Source: Sphaerochaetaceae bacterium (GTDB lineage: Bacteria; Spirochaetota; Spirochaetia; Sphaerochaetales; Sphaerochaetaceae). From it: DNA of 43,051 nt. The stretch spans positions 1-43,051 of the forward strand of contig JAQVOO010000002.1 of assembly GCA_028702575.1 (NCBI GenBank), in the 5' to 3' direction. Shown here one piece after another: positions 8,172 to 16,910 of the stretch. Made by a program: the position numbers and the translations under genes. The notes beneath the pieces are model-generated. The model was not told where the DNA came from, searched no databases, and saw nothing but the letters and a program-made list of their open reading frames with translations. Numbering within the stretch: the first letter of the stretch is position 1; every line of letters begins with the position of its first letter.

Positions 8172-8741
8172 GTGAATAGATATGTTTGGGTAGTGATTGC
8201 CTTATGTTTACTCGCTTTACCTGTTCTTATTACCTCTGCCCCGATTGATAACACCCTTAACTTTCATCTCTTTTTTGATGCCTGGGCTATTGATGCCCTT
8301 TGGGCACCCCATGTTGGTTTGCGAACTGGCATAGGAGCTACCTTAACCAGTGGAATAGGTTTTGAGCTCCCATTATTTTTTCTCATAGATCGAACCGGTG
8401 GTGGTGAAGCTCTATTAGATATTGCCCTTAAGCTCACTTGTTATCCGTGGCAAAAAGGACCTTTTATCTCCCTCTCTCTAGCTCAGGTTGCCCTTTTTAT
8501 TGGCCCTTTTGTACCACAAGAATCTATCCATTATCTCAACGAAATAGGTATTGGGTATACTTGGGAATTTATACCTGATTGGTACATTGAACCCGCTATC
8601 TTATATCGGGATCCTTCACACACATTTCCTGAAAGTTTCACCTACATTGCCGATTATATTCCAGGATATAAAAAGTTTCAGATTTGTTTGAAATTTGGCT
8701 GGATTTTTGCATCTATCTCACCGTCAGTGATGACGAAGTGA
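8172..8741 (+). CDS. Exported small beta-barrel-like envelope protein
   Basis: A 189-residue protein with a cleavable-type signal peptide (RYVWVVIALCLLALPVLITSA). The mature part has amphipathic strands with aromatic ends and many Gly/Tyr/Trp residues, a pattern seen in small spirochaetal outer-membrane proteins. The start is GTG 8172, because GAGGAGGG lies 9 nt upstream and the signal peptide follows at once; an upstream ATG at 8121 falls in the palindromic element. No family recognised. It is followed after 18 bp by a lipoprotein gene, probably in one operon. Confidence 0.65.
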   Translation: MNRYVWVVIALCLLALPVLITSAPIDNTLNFHLFFDAWAIDALWAPHVGLRTGIGATLTSGIGFELPLFFLIDRTGGGEALLDIALKLTCYPWQKGPFISLSLAQVALFIGPFVPQESIHYLNEIGIGYTWEFIPDWYIEPAILYRDPSHTFPESFTYIADYIPGYKKFQICLKFGWIFASISPSVMTK

Positions 8742-8759
8742 GAAAAGGAGGAGGACGAG

Positions 8760-9623
8760 ATGAAAAAGAAATTGCACATGGCATTAGCAAATGGGATCAA
8801 TCTTTGGGTAATCATAAGTTTGTTGGGATGTTCACTGGCTTGGGAGCCTAAAAGCAATCCAAAAATTGATCAAAAAGAGATGGTGCCGATTGTAGCGCGG
8901 GTTATTGATGAACAATTGACGGTTGTACAACCAGTACTTGAAGAACACGGGGAGTTACTAGAAGGTGCCCGAAGCATCCTTGAGACCCTAGATGGAGAGA
9001 AAGTAGTCACCGAGATGCTTAGCGAAGAGATGGGGTCAGAGTATCTCAGTTTTTGTCACGCAGTGGCTACTGGTGCCGATTCTGAGATGGTTCTCCAAGA
9101 GGCAGAGCTTTTGCTGACGGATGAAGATTTCAATGCACTTTCAAGTCGCCTAGTGAGTGTCAAGCGATCTTTACAATCGTATGGAGAAGTTCAAAGTCGT
9201 GCCATTCCTCCCAGCCAAAGAGCCGCTTTTATGCGCGATCTGCAAAAATTAGTTACCAAAACCTTAGTTCTCATGATTGCTGGGATTGTCTATGCTTGTA
9301 TTCCCAATGTTGTATTTTGGGGTAAAATTACTGCCGCTGCAGCAATTTCAGTTGCCGCAGGTATAGCAGCTACCACATTTATGTCTATTTATAGATATTA
9401 TAAGTATGATGCAGATTCCCTTTCGATCTCTTTTCAAGAATGGATCGTCGATGTAACAACTGACCCAGCAGCTTCGTTCGCAGTAGCCACCTCAATGATG
9501 ACCGTAGGGAAGACTATGGCCAATGGTCCTGTCGTTACTGGTCTAATTCTTGTTGTTTTTTCAATTTACCAAGTGATGGATATGGTTCGACCTATGTTAA
9601 AAAAATATAATTTTAATGCTTAA
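8760..9623 (+). CDS. Lipoprotein with C-terminal membrane segments, unknown function
   Basis: A 287-residue predicted lipoprotein: signal peptide ending SLLGC, lipidated at Cys24. Residues about 30-160 are acidic and helical (many Glu and Leu), perhaps coiled. Two long hydrophobic segments follow near residues 175-205, with another near 255-275, unusual in a lipoprotein and suggesting insertion into a membrane or a helical pore. AAGGAGGAGG precedes the ATG with good spacing. It shares an operon with the small barrel-like protein upstream. Family unknown. Confidence 0.65.
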   Translation: MKKKLHMALANGINLWVIISLLGCSLAWEPKSNPKIDQKEMVPIVARVIDEQLTVVQPVLEEHGELLEGARSILETLDGEKVVTEMLSEEMGSEYLSFCHAVATGADSEMVLQEAELLLTDEDFNALSSRLVSVKRSLQSYGEVQSRAIPPSQRAAFMRDLQKLVTKTLVLMIAGIVYACIPNVVFWGKITAAAAISVAAGIAATTFMSIYRYYKYDADSLSISFQEWIVDVTTDPAASFAVATSMMTVGKTMANGPVVTGLILVVFSIYQVMDMVRPMLKKYNFNA

Positions 9624-9650
9624 TAGTCCAGATGAAATAGGGGGAGCAAC

Positions 9651-9679
9651 TTGCCCGCCGTTGTCAAATGTGGAATAAT
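9651..9679 (+). promoter_or_regulatory. Candidate pepT promoter
   Basis: TTGCCC (9651-9656), 17-bp spacer and AATAAT (9674-9679), 34 bp before the pepT ATG. The -10 matches consensus at five of six positions. Confidence 0.4.
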
Positions 9680-9713
9680 GCAGACAACAAGTTATTACAG
9701 GAGATAACAAATC

Positions 9714-10964
9714 ATGAAAATCCCCCTTTCTCAAAATCTTCTAGAACGATTTTTACGCTATGTGAAAATAGATACAATGAGTGACCCCCATGTGATTGAC
9801 CAACGGCCGACCAGTGCCGGACAAATCGAATTATTACGCTTATTAGAGCAAGAATTAAGAGAGATTGGCCTAAAAGATCTTGCCTTTGATCCAAAGGGGT
9901 ACTTGATTGCTCGTATTCCAGCCAAATTGCCTAAAGGCAAAAAGGCTCCTACGATTGGATTTATGGCCCATGTTGATGTTGCCGATGATGTTATGGGCAA
10001 TGGGGTCAAACCTCGTGTGATTGAAACCTATGATGGAAAAGATATTGTTCTTAATGATACCTATACCTTAGCTGTCAAAGAAAATCCCGAATTACTCTCT
10101 TATCTCGGGCACTCATTAGTGGTCACCGATGGGACCACCCTTCTAGGAGGCGATAACAAAGCTGGAGTAGCGATCCTGATGGTCTTAGCAGAACAGCTCA
10201 TGAGTCCAGATAGTATAGAACATGGTCCAGTAGAACTTATTTTTACTACTGATGAAGAGACCGGAGCTGGGATGGATGCTTTTGATGTTAATCAGTTGAA
10301 ATCGCGGTGTTGCTATACTGTTGATGGGGGAGGATTTGGTGAAATTGAGGCTGAATGTTTTAATGCTGCCACCGTGGAAGTCGATTTTACTGGTATTCCG
10401 TTCCATTTAGGTGCGGCCCGGGGGCGGATGGTTAATAGTGTTTCAATGGCGGTTACTTTTCTGGCGGCTATTCCGCAAGCAGAAAGCCCTGAGGCTACCG
10501 ATGGGCGCTATGGGTATTATTGTGCTGAAGAGATTTCTGGTTCTCTGGCCCAAACTCACGTAGTTTTATACTTACGTGATTTTGAGATGGCTGAGTTAGA
10601 GCGGAGAATTGATGCTTTGCAAAGTTTAGCGGTAACTACCGAAAAGCTTTTCCCAGGTGGGAAAGTTACCTTGCAGAGCAAGATTGTCTACCAAAATATG
10701 TATGACTCTATTAAGAAAGACCCTCTTATCATGCAAGCTATTTGGCAGGCTGGAGAGAATCTGGGGATCAAATTAGAGGAGAAAATTATTAGAGGAGGTA
10801 CTGATGGCGCTCGATTAGCCGAAATGGGAATTCCGACACCTAATATATTCACTGGTTCCCATAACCTCCATTCTCGGTTTGAGTGGGTTGCTGTGAGTGC
10901 TATGGAAGAGTCAGCTTTATTGGTTGAACAGATAGTATCCTTTTGGGCGGGAGTTTCTATTTGA
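9714..10964 (+). CDS. pepT: Tripeptide aminopeptidase T (M20B)
   Basis: A 416-residue dinuclear zinc exopeptidase that releases the N-terminal residue of tripeptides in the cytosol. Metal-binding and catalytic motifs are in order: AHVDVADD (His86, catalytic Asp88), GGDNKAG (bridging Asp147), TDEETGAG (general base Glu181, Glu182) and SHNLHSRFEW with the C-terminal ligand His383. The length agrees with PepT (about 410). AGGAGATAAC precedes the ATG. The next gene starts in the pepT stop (TTGA), so PepT is co-transcribed with envelope genes. Confidence 0.95.
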   Translation: MKIPLSQNLLERFLRYVKIDTMSDPHVIDQRPTSAGQIELLRLLEQELREIGLKDLAFDPKGYLIARIPAKLPKGKKAPTIGFMAHVDVADDVMGNGVKPRVIETYDGKDIVLNDTYTLAVKENPELLSYLGHSLVVTDGTTLLGGDNKAGVAILMVLAEQLMSPDSIEHGPVELIFTTDEETGAGMDAFDVNQLKSRCCYTVDGGGFGEIEAECFNAATVEVDFTGIPFHLGAARGRMVNSVSMAVTFLAAIPQAESPEATDGRYGYYCAEEISGSLAQTHVVLYLRDFEMAELERRIDALQSLAVTTEKLFPGGKVTLQSKIVYQNMYDSIKKDPLIMQAIWQAGENLGIKLEEKIIRGGTDGARLAEMGIPTPNIFTGSHNLHSRFEWVAVSAMEESALLVEQIVSFWAGVSI

Positions 10965-12064
10965 AAAGAGCCACTTTACGCTATATTGTGATCTCTCTTT
11001 TTCTCCTTATTGGCATGTATGCGTTGATAGCAAATCCGGTTCGTTTAGAGTTTTTAACAGATGCAAAATCGACAATAAATGTTCAATCTTTGACCGAAGA
11101 GGTCGTTCGAAAGGAATTAGATTGGCGGTTTATATTTGATGGTGAAGCCAAAGATAGTCTTACCATACGGGTGGTAGAAGCTAGCATCGATGACGAGACC
11201 TTTGCCCCAAAACGATTGTATCAAGTAACTTTAGATTTCTTGTGGCAAACTAAGCAAGCAACTCGAACTGTAGCTTTTTTGGTAGCTCCAGGTGAAGATT
11301 GGCAAACGATGTACACTGAGGTGCTCACACAATTGGTCCGGGCCAATCTTGGCCTCTTCTTTGGAGAAGAGGGAGAAATTACTCTTAAGTATGCTTTAGA
11401 TTCGGGGTATTGGACAGTTGATGCTCTGCAATTGCGGCGGGGCCGACGAGTTTTGGTGCAAGGGGTTGACGCCAAATCCTTAGCAATAATGGAAGTTGCT
11501 GATGTTTTTACGTATCCGGAACATGATGTAGTGACTGAGTTGCGGCCTGTGTGGGCTAGTCGTCCTATAGTCAGTGGAATGTCCTTGGCTCCTCTTCGAT
11601 TCGATTTTCCGATCGAAATTGCTGGTAATTTCTCTTTAGGACACTATGGAATCTCTTTGGGCGCTAGTGTTCCCCTCTGGCTAGGTCCTTTTAGATTAAC
11701 AAGTCGCATAACAATAGACACTAAGTGGAATGAACCAATATATGAAGCATTAATTCACCTAGGATTAAAAACTCAATTTTCCTTAGGGGCTTTTCGGCTG
11801 AAGGCCGCCAGTGTAGGAACGTGGTGGTCGAATATTCAAATTGTAGCCAATGTCCATTTTGGACTTGGCTTGGCTTGGGAATCTTCTGCTACACCCGATT
11901 TTCTGTATGGAGCAGAAGCTGCCTTGCAATTATTTTACCAGCAAAACTCCCATCTGTATTGGGGCTTAACGGTAGGTTCTCACTATCGAATAAGAAAAGC
12001 TGTGGGCCTACAGGATAATATTATTAGAATAACCCTCTCGCCGACCTTAGGGTGGGTGTGGTAG
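10961..12064 (+). CDS. Exported protein with C-terminal beta-barrel-like region
   Basis: A 367-residue protein starting at a TTG that overlaps the pepT stop (TTGA, 4-bp overlap), with GGGAG 8 nt upstream. A longer frame begins at TTG 10943 but has no ribosome site. It has an N-terminal signal peptide (IVISLFLLIGMYALIA). Residues about 30-180 form a mixed alpha/beta domain, and from about 200 there are alternating strands rich in Gly, Trp and Tyr ending in aromatic residues (TLSPTLGWVW), typical of an outer-membrane barrel. Coupled with pepT and followed 12 bp later by the LPP20-like gene. Family not recognised. Confidence 0.65.
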   Translation: MKRATLRYIVISLFLLIGMYALIANPVRLEFLTDAKSTINVQSLTEEVVRKELDWRFIFDGEAKDSLTIRVVEASIDDETFAPKRLYQVTLDFLWQTKQATRTVAFLVAPGEDWQTMYTEVLTQLVRANLGLFFGEEGEITLKYALDSGYWTVDALQLRRGRRVLVQGVDAKSLAIMEVADVFTYPEHDVVTELRPVWASRPIVSGMSLAPLRFDFPIEIAGNFSLGHYGISLGASVPLWLGPFRLTSRITIDTKWNEPIYEALIHLGLKTQFSLGAFRLKAASVGTWWSNIQIVANVHFGLGLAWESSATPDFLYGAEAALQLFYQQNSHLYWGLTVGSHYRIRKAVGLQDNIIRITLSPTLGWVW

Positions 12065-12076
12065 ATTGGTAACGTA

Positions 12077-13471
12077 ATGAAAAAAATTGGGTATATTGTA
12101 ATAGTACTAATCTTGGCATCTCTTTTGGGTTGTTCTTCGTTAAGTACTTGGGTTCGTTCGAATATTGAGGGAGTTCCTGCCTGGGTTTACGAACCACAAT
12201 TTTCTAGAAATCAAAAAGCATTTGTCGGGAAAGGAACTGCAGCCAGTGAGACGCGAGCTCGAATTTTGGCTTATGAATCAATCTTAACTCAGATTTCGAC
12301 CTATATTGGTGAAGATGTTGTAGGTCTGCACATTGCGGAACTTTCGACGGCCGATACAGTTGCTGCCTATCGGCTTAAAATTACTCAAGAACATGTGAAA
12401 ATTGATGCAGATTCAATAACCATCTATTTCCTAGCCATTGCCGATAACGCAGTTTTAGAGACTGCCCGTACTGAGGCTGAAGTGCAGATGCTCGAAAAGC
12501 AACAAGAAATGGATCGTTACGCTAATCAGGCTGCTCAGGCTTTTAGAGCTAACAAAGATGTAGTGGCTGCATTAGCGTATCTTGAAATTGCTATGATTGC
12601 TAATTCTTTACCAGTTGAACGTGGTAAACAACGTTATACAGGAGCGATTAATCGCATGCGGGATATTCTTAGTGCGCTTCAGTTTTCTGTTCTTACTGGA
12701 GAGCCTACGGTCCCGACAACAACAGTGACGCTACGGCGGGGGAGGCGGGCAATATCACCTCGAGTTGATCAAGCTCCGATTGTAGTGCTAAGTCAAGCGC
12801 GAGACGGGATGGGCAAATATTATCAAGATCGCGAGCGTTTTGTTACCGATCAAGCAGGTCAAATTACTTATAACACGAGTAACCCCACCTTAGTGAGTAA
12901 AGGCGAGCTGGTATTTGCTATTGATATTGAACATGAACTTGAGGCATTACGAGAAATAGATCCCCTTGTCTATTCAGAATTCACTGAACTCCTGCGCAGT
13001 AAAGAAGTTTCATATCCATATAATCGAGTATCGATTATTGGAGCAGAACAATTATTAGTATCAATTTCTGAATATAATTTACAAGGTGAACTTTTGCCTA
13101 CTTCGTATGCTACCCAGAGTTTCATGCAAGAGATAAAAAAAGATGATATTAAAAGCATTGATGCCCACCAAAGTGTGGCAAATGGTGATGAAGATTATAG
13201 AAACGTGCTTAGGGCTCAGTATCCCGTTCAAACTTTTGCGATTATAGGCAATACCGGTATTTCGTATACGAAACAGCTTCAAAAAGGATCAACGGTAACT
13301 GTCTCTGGCGAAATCGCTCTAGTAAATTTAAAAACAGGAGTGCGTTTAGGGTCGAGTGAAATTGTAACTGTTAATGCAATAGGTACAACTTACGAGGAGG
13401 CCGAACAGCAAGCTTTTACCAAGTTTGGCATGGTTTCAGCTTTCTTACTTTATCGGTTTCTTTTTCGCTAG
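12077..13471 (+). CDS. LPP20-like lipoprotein
   Basis: A 464-residue lipoprotein. The signal peptide ends LASLLGC with Cys19 as the lipid anchor. Immediately after it comes the LPP20/FlgT-N type segment: GVPAWVYEP, FVGKGTAAS, and a helix with ARILAYESILTQIS, the conserved 'PxW...G.G.a......A...A...l' pattern. A helical region (about 130-200) and a beta-rich C-terminal region follow. LPP20-family proteins are envelope lipoproteins, some tied to flagellar or surface structures; here the role is unknown. Ribosome site is weak (GGTAACGTA). It ends the pepT-linked gene run. Confidence 0.7.
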   Translation: MKKIGYIVIVLILASLLGCSSLSTWVRSNIEGVPAWVYEPQFSRNQKAFVGKGTAASETRARILAYESILTQISTYIGEDVVGLHIAELSTADTVAAYRLKITQEHVKIDADSITIYFLAIADNAVLETARTEAEVQMLEKQQEMDRYANQAAQAFRANKDVVAALAYLEIAMIANSLPVERGKQRYTGAINRMRDILSALQFSVLTGEPTVPTTTVTLRRGRRAISPRVDQAPIVVLSQARDGMGKYYQDRERFVTDQAGQITYNTSNPTLVSKGELVFAIDIEHELEALREIDPLVYSEFTELLRSKEVSYPYNRVSIIGAEQLLVSISEYNLQGELLPTSYATQSFMQEIKKDDIKSIDAHQSVANGDEDYRNVLRAQYPVQTFAIIGNTGISYTKQLQKGSTVTVSGEIALVNLKTGVRLGSSEIVTVNAIGTTYEEAEQQAFTKFGMVSAFLLYRFLFR

Positions 13472-14053
13472 GTTAACGGTTTTTGATGTATTACTTTTTT
13501 ACACACCAAAATTAAGCGATTTCGACTACTTGATCCCACTAAAATTACACTTTTATTGGCGATATTCCCATTATATAATAGGACAACCATTAACAGGTTT
13601 GAGAACCCTAATGCTGTTATAAGTGCTGTTTTTGTCTCTTCTTTCAAAAATTATACAGCTCCAACAACAATCAATAGTACAGAGATAGGCAAAGGTGCTT
13701 AAAGAATAATGTTTCATAAAGATTTATTTTGATAAATTTTATAAAAAATGGCAGGTTCCTTATACCATTTTCAAAATTAAAACTTTCGTAAGCAAATGTT
13801 GATTCATTACAAGGGGAGAAATGGTTGTAAAACTACTGAAGTCCCCCTCTAGTGAATCTAGTTTGAATTCGAAAATGGAATCCCCTCTTTACACGGAGAA
13901 AACAATTTGTATCAAAAAGGAGGTTTGGTCGGCTCAAGTTCGTTAGGTTTTACACTTTTCTGTACCCATAACCTTCTTCCGAAATCGGGGAACTTTGGCT
14001 AACTGGAAAGGTTAGACATAGATTTACTATAGCTTTTGGACAATTTTGTGTGT
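13472..14053. other. 582-bp intergenic stretch without a supportable gene
   Basis: AT-rich DNA between the end of the envelope run and the convergent URO-D-family gene. No ORF has a ribosome site plus plausible protein. I see an AAAATGG/CCATTTT inverted repeat at about 13746-13772, followed on the minus strand by a T-rich run (possible terminator), and a CTAAC/GTTAG hairpin near 14000-14016. AAAAAGGAGG at 13914-13923 is a strong Shine-Dalgarno look-alike but no start codon follows at a workable distance. It could be a decayed gene or hold a small RNA; neither can be shown. Confidence 0.4.
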
Positions 14054-15100
14054 TTAAAGCTTAAATTGACGACACGCCTCGAACATGGCTAGGACATTTT
14101 CGACTGGGGTTTCTTCAAGTAGGTAGTCATGGCTGGCTGAGCAGATATATCCACCACCGGGGCTCATAACCTTGAGTACCTTCACAGTCTCTTCGTAAAC
14201 GAATTGGGGAGAGGGGCCCGAGATAAGTACGTTATGGGAATCGATGGCCCCGCTGAGGACTAGATCCTGGCCAAAATCACGTTTCAGTGCTGCACTCTCC
14301 ATGCCGACACAATCGGGCTGCAGAGCTTGTAGACCATCGAGACCAATTTCGATCATGGTAGGGATGAGTGGTCTAAATCCTCCGCAACAATGCATAATCA
14401 CTAACTTGCCGTGCTCATGTCCGAGATCAATTAATCGCTTCAGGGAAGGAACGAGGAACTGTTTAAACAGTTCAACGCTCAAAAGTGGTCCTGTCTGCGC
14501 ACCAAGATCGTTGCCGATAAAGAAAATGTCGATGGCATCCTTGCTTTGTTCGAATGTCCGGCGGGTTACTTCATAATAATAGTCGGTAATACGTTCAAAA
14601 AGAGCCTCAACCATGGCTGGCCTGTCGTACATCTGGTAATAGAGGTTTTCATGCCCCAACAAATCAATTGCATCATGCCAGAATGGAGACCACTCTCCCC
14701 CGAGGATCGCATATTCATCCTTCCATACAGACGCTTGTTCGCTTACAGTGGAAATATCGGCCCAATCAGGGGAAGGCCAAGGATAATGCTCTATTTCAGC
14801 CACTGTTTCCGCAGTTGCCAGTGGATGTACCATTGGTTGGCCATACCCATACCCATGTCGTTGAACTCCAAAAGGGCTACACCAGGTAGCATCGTTGGCC
14901 AATTCGACCTCCGGCCCTCGATAGATGGAATAGACTCTGCGAAAATCATCACCGATGAGTTGCAGGAATTTCTCCTCACTCCTAACACCTGTGTAGGCCA
15001 AAGCTTTTGCGATGAATTCGGGGCTGGCTCCACACCAAAGTGGAATTCGGTCGGGATCTTTGCGCGTGCATACAGCTAATACCCTTTCTCTCGGTTTCAT
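14054..15100 (-). CDS. Uroporphyrinogen decarboxylase-superfamily protein (MtaA/CmuA-like methyltransferase)
   Basis: A 348-residue TIM-barrel protein of the URO-D superfamily. The segment IMHCCGGFRPLIPTMIEIG matches the zinc site (H-x-C) of the cobalamin:CoM methyltransferase-like branch, and the second Cys of such sites may be the late Cys in GGGYICSASHD. The N-terminus (MKPRERVLAVCTRKDPDRIP) lacks the Arg-rich substrate loop of true HemE, and no other haem gene is near. Start ATG 15100 has AAAGGAG 5 nt upstream; the frame runs on to 15295 but that overlaps the next gene. A methyl transfer reaction is inferred; no corrinoid protein gene is visible nearby. Confidence 0.8.
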   Translation of the reverse strand: MKPRERVLAVCTRKDPDRIPLWCGASPEFIAKALAYTGVRSEEKFLQLIGDDFRRVYSIYRGPEVELANDATWCSPFGVQRHGYGYGQPMVHPLATAETVAEIEHYPWPSPDWADISTVSEQASVWKDEYAILGGEWSPFWHDAIDLLGHENLYYQMYDRPAMVEALFERITDYYYEVTRRTFEQSKDAIDIFFIGNDLGAQTGPLLSVELFKQFLVPSLKRLIDLGHEHGKLVIMHCCGGFRPLIPTMIEIGLDGLQALQPDCVGMESAALKRDFGQDLVLSGAIDSHNVLISGPSPQFVYEETVKVLKVMSPGGGYICSASHDYLLEETPVENVLAMFEACRQFKL

Positions 15101-15170
15101 CGCATCTCCTTTCTTGCTCATTTGTTTTAGTATAACTTGAAATTCAGAGGTTTTGTAGCAAAAATAACAA

Positions 15171-15209
15171 CCCTCTTTGAAAAGAAAGGTATAAGATGAG
15201 CAAGAGGGA
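15171..15209 (-). terminator. Candidate terminator after the glycerophosphodiesterase gene
   Basis: On the minus strand, CCCTCT (15209-15204) pairs with AGAGGG (15176-15171) across a long loop, followed by the T-rich TTGTTATTTTTG. The stem is short and the loop large, so this is tentative. Confidence 0.3.
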
Positions 15210-15236
15210 GATTGGTATGATGATTTTGAGTTCCTC

Positions 15237-15995
15237 TTAGTTTGTTTTAAACAATTTAGGATCGTTGGAAATAAGTCCATCAACTCCAAGATCAAGTAAC
15301 TTCTTCCCTTGTTCTTTATTATTGACAGTCCAAGTAATGATCGGAAATCCCTTTTTAGTAGAGAACTTATCCATCATCTGTTCAGTTACCTGTTTATGAT
15401 CAGGTTTAAGAACTGTGGCACGGGCAATGTGACGGCCCCAACCACGTCGCAGTACTTTCGGCACTGCTTCTGCTTCGCTGTAGATAACTGCAGTGGGAAT
15501 TGCTTTATGCGAAACCTTATTGAAATAACGAATCGCAAATGGATTAAAAGAAGAGACTAAGCAAACCTCTTCCAGATGGTGGGCTTGAATAGTTTGCCAT
15601 GTTTTACGAGCTATCCCAGTATCTTTGTATCCGTGCACCTTAAGTTCAATATCATAATAGAATTTCTTGGCGTAGGTAGTGAACAACTCCTCTAATAAGG
15701 GAATGCGTTCTCCAGCGAATTTCTTATCTTTGTGTGAACCAACGTCCAATTGTTTCAATGCAGTGAGACTCATCTCTTCAACAGTATGTTCCACCCCAGC
15801 TAAACGAAGTAGATCGTGATCATGGATTACCACCAACTCTCCCGTCTTACAGAGGTGAACATCGATCTCAATGCCTGGAATCTCATGGGTAACACAGAGA
15901 TCAAAAGCTGCCATAGTATTTTCTGGAGCAAGTTCTGAATATCCTCTGTGGCCAAATAATAAAGGTCGTTTTGCGTGAGGGAATAGAGTTTTCAT
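15237..15995 (-). CDS. ugpQ: Glycerophosphodiester phosphodiesterase
   Basis: A 252-residue GDPD-family TIM-barrel enzyme that hydrolyses glycerophosphodiesters to glycerol-3-phosphate and an alcohol. Family motifs are GHRGYSELAPENT (catalytic His16, Arg17), GIEIDVHLCKTGELVVIHDH (Glu43, Asp45, catalytic His58) and YYDIELKVHG (Glu ligand). No signal peptide, so cytosolic as UgpQ. AAAGGAG lies about 10 nt before the ATG. It is 15 bp downstream of endonuclease IV in the same operon. Its product could feed the same glycerol-3-phosphate pool as the glycerol kinase at 22263. Confidence 0.9.
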   Translation of the reverse strand: MKTLFPHAKRPLLFGHRGYSELAPENTMAAFDLCVTHEIPGIEIDVHLCKTGELVVIHDHDLLRLAGVEHTVEEMSLTALKQLDVGSHKDKKFAGERIPLLEELFTTYAKKFYYDIELKVHGYKDTGIARKTWQTIQAHHLEEVCLVSSFNPFAIRYFNKVSHKAIPTAVIYSEAEAVPKVLRRGWGRHIARATVLKPDHKQVTEQMMDKFSTKKGFPIITWTVNNKEQGKKLLDLGVDGLISNDPKLFKTN

Positions 15996-16010
15996 GGGTA
16001 GGTTGCTCCT

Positions 16011-16862
16011 TTAATTTTTTTCAGTGCCAAATGTGCGCAAGAGCTCTATCTCTTGACTCCAAAGATCTGGATTTGTTGTTTCAAGAATAAGTGGCATATT
16101 TTTAAAGCGCGGATCGGCCATAAGTGTTTTAAAAGGAGCGAGTCCTAAATTCCCATCACCTAAGGGGGCATGGCGGTCAACTCGGCTAGCATAAGTACTT
16201 TTGGCGTCATTGAGATGCATCCCCATGAGGCGGTCAAAGCCAATGATCCTCTCATATTCATCCATCACTGAGGCAAATCCCTCTGCGGTCCTTATATCGT
16301 ACCCAGCCGCAAATATATGGCAAGTATCGACACATACCCCAATTCTATCTTGGTGTTTAGCTCGTTCAATGATGCGTGCAATCTCTTCAAAGGTGCGCCC
16401 TAAGGCTGACCCCTGACCGGCGGTTGTTTCTATTACCGCATATACCCCTTCAGTTTGTTCAAGCGCGCTGTCTATTCCTTGAGATATGAGAAGCATAGAA
16501 TCATCGGCATCAATTTGTTTAAGGTGAGCCCCTGGGTGGAAATTAAGACGGTCAAGACCGAGTTGTTCAACTCGTTGCATCTCCTCAATAAACGCATTAA
16601 CGCTCTTTTCTCGTTTTTCGGGGTCTGGATTGCCCAAATTGATTAAATAGCTATCGTGTGGTAACACCTGTTTGGCAGAAAAACCATGAGCAACCATCGC
16701 CTGTTTAAAAAGACTAATTTGTTCTTCTGTGAGGGGAGGGGCTTTCCACTGTTTTTGATTTTTGGTAAATAGCGCAAACGCGTTTGCCCCAATGGCTACT
16801 GCATTCTCAACTGCGTTATGTACTCCACCAGAGGCACTTACATGGGCTCCAATATAATGCAT
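16011..16862 (-). CDS. nfo: Endonuclease IV (AP endonuclease)
   Basis: A 283-residue enzyme that cleaves DNA 5' to abasic sites in base-excision repair. Its trinuclear zinc motifs are seen: GAHVSASGG, NFHPGAH, VIETTAGQGSALG, GVCVDTCHIFAAGYD, HLNDAK, DRHAPLGDGNLG and PLILETTNPD. Length is typical. Start ATG 16862 is preceded by AGGAG with 6-nt spacing; upstream codons to 16910 overlap the promoter. A consensus promoter lies just upstream. The family-4 uracil glycosylase at 26207 would supply abasic sites for this enzyme. Confidence 0.95.
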   Translation of the reverse strand: MHYIGAHVSASGGVHNAVENAVAIGANAFALFTKNQKQWKAPPLTEEQISLFKQAMVAHGFSAKQVLPHDSYLINLGNPDPEKREKSVNAFIEEMQRVEQLGLDRLNFHPGAHLKQIDADDSMLLISQGIDSALEQTEGVYAVIETTAGQGSALGRTFEEIARIIERAKHQDRIGVCVDTCHIFAAGYDIRTAEGFASVMDEYERIIGFDRLMGMHLNDAKSTYASRVDRHAPLGDGNLGLAPFKTLMADPRFKNMPLILETTNPDLWSQEIELLRTFGTEKN

Positions 16863-16881
16863 AAAAACTCCTGTGTGTATA

Positions 16882-16910
16882 AAGGTACGGAAGAATGGAA
16901 GGGTTGTCAA
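16882..16910 (-). promoter_or_regulatory. Promoter of the nfo-ugpQ operon
   Basis: Minus strand: consensus TTGACA (16910-16905), 17-bp spacer, TACCTT (16887-16882). The predicted mRNA leader is only about 13 nt, just enough for the AGGAG. Confidence 0.5.

Noticed and set aside
13425-13622. A 65-codon plus-strand ORF over the end of the LPP20-like gene
   Set aside because: No ribosome site, starts inside the upstream gene, and the product has no recognisable features.
14054-15100. Annotation as HemE (uroporphyrinogen decarboxylase)
   Set aside because: Lacks the HemE N-terminal substrate loop, has a zinc-type HCCGG motif and no haem genes nearby.
15196-15240. A 14-codon ORF preceded by AAAGAAAGG
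   Set aside because: No special codon content or regulated gene downstream on that strand; likely chance.
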